Of a DNA stretch of 6,160 bases, positions 1 through 6,025 are shown piece after piece. A program made the translations under genes and the position numbers. A model generated the notes under the pieces. It made no database searches. It was not told the DNA's origin and saw only the letters and a program-made list of their open reading frames with translations. The number at the start of each line of letters is the position of its first letter. The stretch's first letter is position 1. The stretch is from Patescibacteria group bacterium (GTDB taxonomy: Bacteria > Patescibacteriota > Andersenbacteria > UBA10190): positions 1-6,160 of the forward strand of contig JACZRJ010000031.1 of NCBI GenBank assembly GCA_022574795.1, given 5' to 3'.

Positions 1-2
1 AA

Positions 3-1121
3 AAAAAATCGTTCTACCAACATAACGTTATTAAATTCCGTCAGCGGGCAACTATCTGGATTGTTGTCGCCACTACCATATTTGTGATCATCAACACGGG
101 CATAGCTACCTGGCGCTACCTCGGCTCTAGAGCTGACAGTGCGCCGGCTGCTGTTCCCACTACAGCGGATCCGACTAGTAGCACGCTCGAAGTTTTTTCC
201 ACTGAGATCCAAGCTCTCAGGAGCGCTTGGCTTGGCCAGATGTTTAGCAGCGGATTGATAGAATCCGTGGCGCTAAATGTGCAAGCGAATGATAATCGAA
301 TAAAATTTTCTGGCACCGCTGTTTTAAACGTCGAACAACTACCAACTGGAATGGCTGACCAGCAATTACTGTCCCTGACTCCTGCCTCAGCCACGTTTCT
401 GAGACTCGGCGGAAATTTCGCTGAAGAATTATCAACCTGGCTGGTCACAGCTACAGCGGCAGACAGCACTATACCTATCATTACGCTTTCGGATTCGCTG
501 CGCCAGACACTGCGCGGACCGTATGCTTTATACGCGACTCAAGTTGATCCAGCGCCAGCTGCCCCGCGCCTCTCCCTAGTGATAGCCCTTCAAGCGGACC
601 ACAATATGGCCCTAGGAAATAAAGAGTTGGAGGCGCTTCTCCTTGAGGCTGCGCCGCTACTGCTTGGTCAAACCTTGGCACCTGATCAATCTTTCAAAGA
701 TAGCAGCTATAAAGGAACGGCTTTGCGTTTCACCAACAACCCTAATGAGACTGGAGCCATCGACTACACCATCCTACCGGGCTACCTCCTTATTTCGACA
801 GCTAAGGACAACATGTTTGAGCTGATGGATGTATATAGTGGCGCTGGACCTTCGCTAGCCAATGACTCCGCCGCAGGGAAGCTATTAGAACAGTGGGGAG
901 CACTACCGGCTGGTACAAATCTAATGATTGGCTACGTCGCGCCTTTACTAGACCCCGACGCAGTGGGCGCTGATCAAATAGCAACTTCCTATTTAGCTGG
1001 TTTAGCGATCTCGCCCAGCGAGTTGCCTGGACAAGCCATCATTGAGGGCTTGCTCGTACCTCAGGAAGATGCAGTAGCTGAGCCGCAGCGAAACCCTGCG
1101 GTTAGGGCTGAGCCACAATAA
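3..1121 (+). CDS. Membrane-anchored extracytoplasmic protein, DUF3352-like (5' end cut by window edge)
   Basis: The frame is open from the left edge, so the gene starts outside the window; GTG at 84 lies inside the membrane helix and is not a credible start. Counting from the first full codon (372 residues visible), residues 1-16 are basic and residues 17-41 form one hydrophobic helix (TIWIVVATTIFVIINTGIATW), followed by an Ala/Pro/Thr-rich linker and about 300 residues with no further membrane segment. This suggests an N-terminally anchored protein with its domain outside the membrane. Residues about 257-317 (YLLISTAKDNMFELMDV, then SLANDSAAGKLLEQW, then a LPAGTNLMIGYV stretch) resemble the C-terminal part of DUF3352-type proteins; this is recognition by eye, and no biochemical function is known to me. 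The last 14 residues (AEPQRNPAVRAEPQ) are encoded by a repeat unit, so the C-terminus is extended by inserted DNA. Gene 2 follows after 270 bases and has a similar anchored layout. Confidence 0.8.
   Translation, partial: KKSFYQHNVIKFRQRATIWIVVATTIFVIINTGIATWRYLGSRADSAPAAVPTTADPTSSTLEVFSTEIQALRSAWLGQMFSSGLIESVALNVQANDNRIKFSGTAVLNVEQLPTGMADQQLLSLTPASATFLRLGGNFAEELSTWLVTATAADSTIPIITLSDSLRQTLRGPYALYATQVDPAPAAPRLSLVIALQADHNMALGNKELEALLLEAAPLLLGQTLAPDQSFKDSSYKGTALRFTNNPNETGAIDYTILPGYLLISTAKDNMFELMDVYSGAGPSLANDSAAGKLLEQWGALPAGTNLMIGYVAPLLDPDAVGADQIATSYLAGLAISPSELPGQAIIEGLLVPQEDAVAEPQRNPAVRAEPQ
1077..1118 (+). repeat. 30-base repeat unit plus partial copy at the 3' end of gene 1
   Basis: A single 30-base unit, head gctgagccgcagcg plus tail aaaccctgcggttagg, runs from 1077 to 1106. 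The first nine bases of another copy follow, then the stop codon. It is read in the GCT-GAG frame as AEPQRNPAVR. Removing exactly 30 bases leaves ...DAVAEPQ and the same stop, so the insertion is frame-neutral. It is the shortest form of the family: both internal modules are absent. Confidence 0.85.
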
Positions 1122-1391
1122 AAGGGCTGATACTTGGCCAGTTGCCAGACTACCACAGGTTTATTGGAGCATGCTGTATTGCCATACCTAGCAATAATGA
1201 CGCAACGACCTGGCTTAAAGGACCCACGCTACTAAGAAATCTTGGTTAGCCAGAGAAGGCACTATTCAAAGTGACAAGCAACTGGCCTACCCGTGATAAA
1301 TATCACTAAATACCGGACGTATTGATCTATGGCGCGTCGGCCCCTAAACTAAAAAAACTGTGAAGAAGAAGCTTAAAAAAACCAAATCAAC
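1122..1391. other. Gap between gene 1 and gene 2, with widely spaced inverted repeat
   Basis: No convincing long reading frame is seen in this 270-base stretch. It contains a perfect 10-base inverted repeat, ggccagttgc at 1136-1145 and gcaactggcc at 1278-1287, enclosing 132 bases. Nested inside are a shorter pair (ctggct at 1210-1215 with agccag at 1248-1253) and a small hairpin (attgc/gcaat) near 1180. A structured RNA or leader, or the remains of a small element, would fit; no tRNA, RNase P, SRP, tmRNA or T-box signature is visible. The repeat family in the flanking genes is absent here. No U-tailed terminator follows gene 1. Confidence 0.35.
1271..1306 (+). promoter_or_regulatory. Possible promoter overlapping a palindrome upstream of gene 2
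   Basis: GTGACA at 1271-1276 matches five of six bases of a sigma70-type -35 box. GATAAA at 1295-1300 matches four of six of a -10 box, with 18 bases between. The -10 candidate sits inside the inverted repeat gtgataaatatcac (1293-1306, arms gtgata/tatcac), a typical shape for a repressor site. If real, transcription would start near 1307, some 50 bases before GTG 1360. The box matches are weak and the assignment is tentative. Confidence 0.25.
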
Positions 1392-1410
1392 GTGGCTGAG
1401 TCGCAACTAA
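1360..1410 (+). other. Short frame, probable original N-terminus of gene 2
   Basis: GTG at 1360 opens a 16-codon frame, VKKKLKKTKSTWLSRN, that stops at TAA 1408-1410 inside the first repeat unit. A lysine-rich start is what is expected just before an N-terminal membrane helix. If bases 1395-1594 are removed, the frame continues without a break as ...KSTWLSQRHLAT and on into the helix of gene 2, so this looks like the detached native start. A run of seven A (1375-1381) lies in it: a -1 ribosomal slip or one extra A in the transcript would lead directly into the frame of gene 2. It may still be translated as a leader overlapping GTG 1392. No strong ribosome binding site is visible before GTG 1360. 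Confidence 0.5.
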
Positions 1411-3017
1411 GCCGCAGCGCAAACCCCGTCTCAACGGGGCGAAACCCTACGGTTAGGGCTGAGCCGCAACTAAGCCGCAGCGCAAACCCCGTCTCAACGG
1501 GGCGAAACCCTACGGATAGGGTGCGGTTAGGGCTGAGCCGGCAGCTGAGCCGCAGCGAAACACCGCCTCAGCGGTGCGAAACCCTGCGGTTAGGGTTGTC
1601 TCAACGTCATCTCGCCACTATCCTGGCTGCCGTTATTACTGTCAGCCTATTAAGTGTCTGGGTACTGGTTAGCTCACTCTGGTTTATCTGGTTTCTCCTA
1701 CCCAGCTCAGCCGAGCTAAAAGTAGCCGTTGACGTTACCAATCCGATTGTTGTACAGCAACTTGCCAGCCAAACGACACTCTCGCCCGAGCTAATCAGCC
1801 TCGCTTTAGAACATGCCGCCAAATTCGCAGTCGCTAGGTCGCAGGGGCAAATATATATCGTAATACTGCCACGAGATTTTGATCTCTTCAGGATTCCGGC
1901 CCCTCTTACCGAGGCTGGCTGGAAAGTGAAGCGTCTGGGGCCATTACTCACGGCCACAAAAACCTCAGTCAGCAACGCCGATTTTAGGGCCTTCGGAACT
2001 GCTGCGCGTGAGACGTTATTGATTGTCAAAGATTCCAGCCAGCCGGTTACACCTACCGCCATCTTTAGCCTTAAAGCCAATTACCTGCCTTTCCTCTCCG
2101 AATCGGTACGGGGCACAGCTGTAGCCGAGCAGCGCCTGATCAAGGCCACGCTCTCCATCGGCGGTGCACCAATTGAATCAAACCCGCCTCAACCATTGAC
2201 CAGTACCGACAGCGCCCTGAACATCATCGTTCCCGGTAACGCCTTGTCCGTCATACCGGAAGACTTACAACAACAGTGGAATTCCTTATTACAGCAGCGT
2301 CTTGGTTTTAAGAGAACCAAGCCTAACCTTTTTGCCTATGCCTCTCAATTTGATCGGGTCACTCTAAGACTACAGGGCAGTGAAGCCGCGCTCAGTGTGT
2401 ACGGAAATCCAGCAGCCTTTGTGGACACAGTAAACTCCTGGGTGCAAGACGAGGAGCGACACGGCCGATTAGTAAAACAGGCGTTTGTCTTACCTGACGG
2501 CACACTTGGTTACGAGCGGGTGCCGGGACCTGCCCAGGATGTTTTTCAGCCAGCCCAGGAAGGGTGTCAGAGCTCGCTGGACTCACCAGACCCGGTTTGG
2601 TTATGCAGAAAAAACAACACCGCCACACTAGCCTCAAGCGAGGCGCTGGCACAGCCATCACCGCTGCCTGAAGATCAATGGGCAATTCAAATTCAGCCCG
2701 ATAAACTATCCCAACTGAGCCCAACTAAGCCGCAGCTGAGTAAACGAAACCCTGCAGATAGAGCGCCTCAGCAGGGCGCAAACCCTACGGATAGGGCTGA
2801 GCCGCAACTAAGCCGCAGTGAAACCCTCCGGGAAGGGCTGAGCCGCAGTGAAACCCTCCGGGAAGGGCTGAGCCGCAGTGAAACCCTCCGGGAAGGGCTG
2901 ACACCGAGCAGCTGCCAGCAGCAGGGCGATGTTATTGCTAATCTACTATGTCAGCTGGAGAGCCTTAACATCCATGGCGTCGGTAACACCATTTACATTC
3001 AAGCCCAGCTCAAATAG
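1392..3017 (+). CDS. Single-pass membrane protein of unknown function carrying two in-frame repeat arrays
   Basis: The product is 541 residues from GTG 1392; the stop is TAG. I do not recognise a named family. Residues 2-68 are repeat-encoded (AEPQLSRSANPVSTGRNPTVR-type units). Residues about 74-103 form one strong hydrophobic helix (LATILAAVITVSLLSVW onward). Residues about 106-440 look like a mixed alpha/beta extracytoplasmic domain, including VLPDGTLGYERV near 366-377, a pattern reminiscent of DUF3352-like proteins but not decisive. Residues about 444-503 are a second repeat array, with LSRSETLREG three times. A short native C-terminus follows (SSCQQQGDVIANLL to the end). C392/C405 and C508/C520 are outside the membrane and could form disulfides, the second pair just after the array. 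In-frame TAA at 1374 limits the start; GTG 1392, directly against the repeat, is the first usable one. The native start was probably GTG 1360, now out of frame. An alternative start is TTG near 1596, after the array. Confidence 0.75.
   Translation: MAESQLSRSANPVSTGRNPTVRAEPQLSRSANPVSTGRNPTDRVRLGLSRQLSRSETPPQRCETLRLGLSQRHLATILAAVITVSLLSVWVLVSSLWFIWFLLPSSAELKVAVDVTNPIVVQQLASQTTLSPELISLALEHAAKFAVARSQGQIYIVILPRDFDLFRIPAPLTEAGWKVKRLGPLLTATKTSVSNADFRAFGTAARETLLIVKDSSQPVTPTAIFSLKANYLPFLSESVRGTAVAEQRLIKATLSIGGAPIESNPPQPLTSTDSALNIIVPGNALSVIPEDLQQQWNSLLQQRLGFKRTKPNLFAYASQFDRVTLRLQGSEAALSVYGNPAAFVDTVNSWVQDEERHGRLVKQAFVLPDGTLGYERVPGPAQDVFQPAQEGCQSSLDSPDPVWLCRKNNTATLASSEALAQPSPLPEDQWAIQIQPDKLSQLSPTKPQLSKRNPADRAPQQGANPTDRAEPQLSRSETLREGLSRSETLREGLSRSETLREGLTPSSCQQQGDVIANLLCQLESLNIHGVGNTIYIQAQLK
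1395..1594 (+). repeat. Repeat array 1 in the N-terminal region of gene 2 (63 + 63 + 11 + 12 + 51 bases)
   Basis: Two 63-base units (1395-1457 and 1458-1520) differ at only two positions. They are followed by an 11-base partial tail (1521-1531), a 12-base partial head (1532-1543) and a 51-base unit (1544-1594). Each 63-base unit has hairpin ccccgt-ctca-acgggg and a smaller one, cccta-cggt-taggg. The 51-base unit has caccgc-ctca-gcggtg instead. The 11-base piece moves the reading from the GCT-GAG frame to the CTG-AGC frame, and both stay open where used. The 200-base total is 2 modulo 3. Confidence 0.9.
2715..2906 (+). repeat. Repeat array 2 near the 3' end of gene 2, with three exact 30-base tandem copies
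   Basis: A degenerate stretch (2715-2795) with recognisable head, tail and hairpin pieces is followed by a 41-base unit (2796-2836). Three identical 30-base copies then run head to tail at 2811-2840, 2841-2870 and 2871-2900, the first lying mostly within the 41-base unit. The array ends with gctga at 2897-2901. The exact copies encode LSRSETLREG three times. The 41-base unit holds the 11-base module but not the hairpin module, so it switches the reading frame of the family. The whole array remains open and is predicted to lie outside the membrane. Confidence 0.9.
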
Positions 3018-3079
3018 CGGCTACCACCATCCAGCTGCCCGCTCTGCTACTATGAGATGATCTGACTATCACTAGCTAT
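3018..3079. other. Short spacer between gene 2 and the dinG leader
   Basis: This 62-base stretch lies between the stop of gene 2 and ATG 3080. Apart from weak agcgg/ccgct complementarity near its start, there is no terminator hairpin with a T run and no clear -35/-10 pair. Read-through from gene 2 into dinG is therefore possible. Confidence 0.4.
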
Positions 3080-3286
3080 ATGAAAGGCATTACTGGAAGA
3101 AATACAACCAAGGCTGAGCCGCAACTAAGCCGCAGCGCAAACCCCGTCTCAACGGGGCGAAACCCTACGGTTAGGGCTGAGTCGCAACTAAGCCGCAGCG
3201 CAAACCCCGTCTCAACGGGGCGAAACCTTTTACCCTTTACCCTGCAGCGAGCGAAGCGAGTTGTAGGGTGCCAGCGAACGAAGTGA
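3080..3286 (+). other. Repeat-filled leader frame carrying the probable original start of dinG
   Basis: ATG 3080 opens a 68-codon frame: MKGITGRNTTK, then repeat-encoded residues (AEPQLSRSANPVSTGRN twice), then a tail ending at TGA 3284-3286. It is unlikely to be an independent gene. Removing bases 3113-3339 fuses it in frame to DinG as MKGITGRNTTK-HVVGLDVE, placing the exonuclease motif I at a normal distance from the start, so ATG 3080 is the likely native dinG start. The stop overlaps GTG 3283 as GTGA, a classic coupling arrangement in frame with dinG, and also overlaps the GTG 3268 candidate. Translating this leader may be how dinG is now expressed. Confidence 0.45.
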
Positions 3287-3334
3287 GTCGTAAGGCGAAT
3301 CAGCGGGGCGTAAACCCTACGGTTAGGGCTGAGT
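3113..3334 (+). repeat. Repeat array 3 at the 5' end of dinG
   Basis: One complete 63-base unit (3113-3175) is followed by a second truncated after 52 bases (3176-3227), a T/C-rich junction, two 27-base units of a different family (3245-3298), and a 5'-truncated copy of the first family (about 3301-3333). The first two copies are nearly identical to those at 1395-1520, with the same tcg/ccg variants in the head. The triplet aag flanks the array at 3110-3112 and 3337-3339 and could be a short target duplication or chance. Confidence 0.9.
3245..3298 (+). repeat. Second repeat family: two 27-base units of the gcgagcgaagcgag type
   Basis: The two head-to-tail units start with cagcgagcgaagcgagt at 3245 and cagcgaacgaagtgagt at 3272; they are 27 bases apart and differ at a few positions. 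The first lies in an inverted repeat, accctgca (3239-3246) with tgtagggt (3262-3269), that would pair with one G-T and cover GTG 3268. The family is distinct from the gctgag units and is nested within that array. Confidence 0.75.
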
Positions 3335-6018
3335 CAAAGCATGTAGTCGGCCTTGATGTCGAAACAACTTCCCTAGATCCATCCTCAGGCGACATTATCG
3401 AGATTGCAGCCATTCGTTTTGATCTGAGCAACGGTCAGGAGGTTAATCGATATGTTGCCCTGACTAAGCCAACCAACCCAATATCAGACGAAATAACAGC
3501 CATTACCGGAATTACCCAGTCAATGGTTCAAGACCAGGAACCCTTTGCCGCCCACGTTGATAAACTTCGAGAGTTTATCGGAGACGATATCATTCTTGCC
3601 CACAATGCCCCCTTTGATCTGGGGTTTCTGGCTGCTCATGGTCTCAAGTTGAACAATCCTGCCTGGGACACTTTCCCTCTGGCCAGCATAGCTTTGCCTG
3701 AAGCCGCCAGCTACAACCTAGGGCAACTAGCACAGCATTTTAATATCAAATTAACCAGCGAACACCGAGCAGCCGAGGACGTGGCTCTAACCTGGCAGCT
3801 GCTACTACACCTCAAGTCACAGCTTCGTTTCAGCGCCGTTGATCTCGCCATAGTCAAGGCAGTACTAACCAAGGCCTCTTTGCAACACTATCAGCCACTA
3901 TTTTCTGTTAGACAAGCCACCAAGGATAAGGCAGCCAATACCGGGAAATCGGTGAGTGGCACTAACCAAACAAACAGCCTCGAGGAGATCTTCGCCAACG
4001 ACGGGCTACTAACAGCCGTGCTAGATAACTACATTGCTCGTCCCGAACAACTCCGCGTAGCTAAAGCAGTTGAACAAGCCATTAATGAACAGACCACCGT
4101 CCTTATCGAGGCAGGTACTGGCATCGGCAAAACACTAGCCTATGCAGCTCCAGCTATCGTAGCCAGCCAGGACAAACAGATAGTAATCTCGACCTACACC
4201 AAGCATCTCCAGGATCAGATTATTGGATCTGATCTACCGACACTGCTTCGGGCTATGCAGGTAGAGCGCACCATCGCAGTGCTTAAGGGCCGTCGTAACT
4301 ATGTCTGTCAGGAACGTCTCAAGCAGTTACTAAACAGGCCGTCTCTCAATCCCAGCCAGGCTCTAGCCCTCATTAAAGTGCTTCACTGGCTTAATCGTGA
4401 GCCAGGAGACACCACCGTGAGTGGCCTGAGAGGAGACCTTACCCGGCTCAATATTTCCCACCATGATCAGGGCATATTTCGCCAACTTCATGCTGATGCT
4501 GTTCTCTGCCGGGATAAGTGTAGTGCCCGCAGCGGCTGCCCGTATCAGCAAGCTAAGGCAGGAGCCCGACGGGCTAACCTCGTCATTGTGAACCATGCCT
4601 TACTCATCCAGTCTGCCCTGGGGGAGGAAAGTGGCGTGGTTGCCCAAGCCACAATTATTGATGAGGCCCACCATTTAGCCGCGGCAGCCCGTGACGCCGC
4701 CATGATCGACTTCAGCCTCGAGCGGGTTAAGGATATTTTGGGATCCTATCAAAGACTAGCTAGAAATATAGCGAGCACACAATCCAAACACCTAACGAAA
4801 GAATGTCGAGAATTAGTTAAGCAGTACGAACAACTGCTACTAGTTGCAGGTCAGTTAGTGGCGAGGCGAGGTCAGATGTCTCGGCTGAGCTTAACGCCTG
4901 CCTTCCGCCGAAGCACCGACTGGCATAAATTCTCTCAGTTGATTTCTGCCGTCAGAAGTCGATTAAAATTTAGCGGTGGTCTTGCCAAAAGTTTGGCCGA
5001 TAACCTAGCGGAGCCGGAGGCTATGGCCCTGGCCGAAACTCGCCGGGAGGCTGAGCAGCTGGCTATTGAACTCGAGCAATTTGCTGATGGCTCACCTGAA
5101 CGCATCCAGTGGCTTGAGTCGGACTGGACAGCCATGATGACACCGGCAGCCGAACCCAGTCCTGGGATCCTGCAGGACACAGCCTTGTCAGTAGCTGCAG
5201 TGCTGGCCCCACTTATGACCAGCGAGCAAGGGATTGTTTTAACGTCAGCAACACTTACCGCTAACCAATCATTTGAGTACACCAAGCGGCAACTCGGCAT
5301 AACCAATGCCGATGAGTATGTTATGTCATCAGCCTACGACCTCAAGGCACAAATGCTGATAAATATAATCGAAGATGGACCTGATCCTCGGTCTGATAGC
5401 TACGACAACTTCATCGCTCAGCAAACCGTACAGATAGCAAACACTTTACAGGGACGCGTCTTATGCCTCTTAACGTCGAAAAAAAGCGTTCGGTATGTGT
5501 ACGAGTATGCCATAAAGGAGCTTAACAAAGGGAAGATCAAGGTTTTAGCTCAGGGACACACCGGCGGCAGGACAAATATGCTGATACGATTCAAACAGGC
5601 GCCAAATAGTATCCTAATCGGCACTGATAGTTTCTGGGAGGGAATAGACATACCCGGCCAGAGTCTTTCCTGCGTTATCATTGGCAAGCTGCCCTTCTCA
5701 CCTCCCGACGATCCTATTATGAAAGCCGTGGCGCAAGCTGAAGGAATCTCTGCTTTCAGCGACCTAGCTCTGCCGACTATGATTATCAAATTAAGGCAGG
5801 GCATCGGTCGCTTGATCAGAGCTGAGAGTGATAAGGGAGCCGTCGTCATTTTAGATCCCCGAGTAAACGCCGCGCCATATGGTGATACCATCTTACGGAG
5901 CCTGCCGCCTGGAACAATTAAGTTCTCCGAAGCCGCCCGACTTGACGAGCTACTTACCGACTGGTTCGGGTCAGACCAACTTCACAAATGGCAGCTTGAA
6001 GCAGAGATGGCAGCTTGA
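3268..6018 (+). CDS. dinG: DnaQ-DinG fusion: 3'-5' exonuclease domain plus XPD/DinG-type DNA helicase
   Basis: The product is 916 residues from GTG 3268. The exonuclease is a complete DEDDh type: D30/E32 in GLDVETTSLDP, D117 in HNAPFD, H166 and D171 in EHRAAED. After a linker, a superfamily 2 helicase follows: RPEQ near 258, Walker A EAGTGIGKT (281-289), motif Ia STYTKHLQDQ, DEAH (465-468), TSATL (659-663), GTDSFWEGIDIPG (785-797) and QGIGRLIR (844-851). C347, C414, C418 and C424 are placed like the iron-sulfur cysteines of DinG and XPD. DinG-family enzymes unwind DNA 5' to 3' using ATP and act on R-loops and other repair intermediates in the cytoplasm. Residues 1-24 are repeat-derived. GTG 3283, four-base overlapped by the leader stop, is an equally good start; the native start was probably ATG 3080. 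A 19-base duplication changes the last residues. Function is secure, the start is not. Confidence 0.92.
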   Translation: MPANEVSRKANQRGVNPTVRAESKHVVGLDVETTSLDPSSGDIIEIAAIRFDLSNGQEVNRYVALTKPTNPISDEITAITGITQSMVQDQEPFAAHVDKLREFIGDDIILAHNAPFDLGFLAAHGLKLNNPAWDTFPLASIALPEAASYNLGQLAQHFNIKLTSEHRAAEDVALTWQLLLHLKSQLRFSAVDLAIVKAVLTKASLQHYQPLFSVRQATKDKAANTGKSVSGTNQTNSLEEIFANDGLLTAVLDNYIARPEQLRVAKAVEQAINEQTTVLIEAGTGIGKTLAYAAPAIVASQDKQIVISTYTKHLQDQIIGSDLPTLLRAMQVERTIAVLKGRRNYVCQERLKQLLNRPSLNPSQALALIKVLHWLNREPGDTTVSGLRGDLTRLNISHHDQGIFRQLHADAVLCRDKCSARSGCPYQQAKAGARRANLVIVNHALLIQSALGEESGVVAQATIIDEAHHLAAAARDAAMIDFSLERVKDILGSYQRLARNIASTQSKHLTKECRELVKQYEQLLLVAGQLVARRGQMSRLSLTPAFRRSTDWHKFSQLISAVRSRLKFSGGLAKSLADNLAEPEAMALAETRREAEQLAIELEQFADGSPERIQWLESDWTAMMTPAAEPSPGILQDTALSVAAVLAPLMTSEQGIVLTSATLTANQSFEYTKRQLGITNADEYVMSSAYDLKAQMLINIIEDGPDPRSDSYDNFIAQQTVQIANTLQGRVLCLLTSKKSVRYVYEYAIKELNKGKIKVLAQGHTGGRTNMLIRFKQAPNSILIGTDSFWEGIDIPGQSLSCVIIGKLPFSPPDDPIMKAVAQAEGISAFSDLALPTMIIKLRQGIGRLIRAESDKGAVVILDPRVNAAPYGDTILRSLPPGTIKFSEAARLDELLTDWFGSDQLHKWQLEAEMAA

Positions 6019-6025
6019 AGCAGAG
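5988..6025 (+). repeat. 19-base tandem duplication across the dinG stop codon
   Basis: atggcagcttgaagcagag occurs twice without a gap (5988-6006 and 6007-6025). The second copy is read in a new frame and supplies the final residues MAA and the TGA stop. With one copy the protein would end ...WQLEAETQDT at a TAA near 6040, so the change replaces only a few C-terminal residues. Confidence 0.85.

Noticed and set aside
84..86. GTG 84 as the start of gene 1
   Set aside because: It falls inside the membrane helix, and the frame is open upstream to the window edge with basic residues before the helix.
1395..1594. CRISPR array
   Set aside because: Units are directly adjacent with no unique spacers of uniform length, are read through as protein, and no cas gene is present.
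1607..2080. Reverse-strand frames over genes 1, 2 and dinG
   Set aside because: They lie antisense to well-supported coding regions and show no recognisable domain.
3341..3346. ATG at 3341 as the start of dinG
   Set aside because: It is out of frame with DinG and followed at once by TAG.
5033..5062. Stretch in dinG (gaaactcgccgggaggctga region) resembling the 30-base repeat
   Set aside because: Matches need several gaps and changes, and the peptide ETRREAEQLAIELEQ fits an ordinary helical segment of DinG.
6016..6018. UGA recoded as glycine, as in some CPR lineages
   Set aside because: Read-through adds only a short tail, no internal TGA occurs in the three genes, and the TGA is explained by the 19-base duplication.
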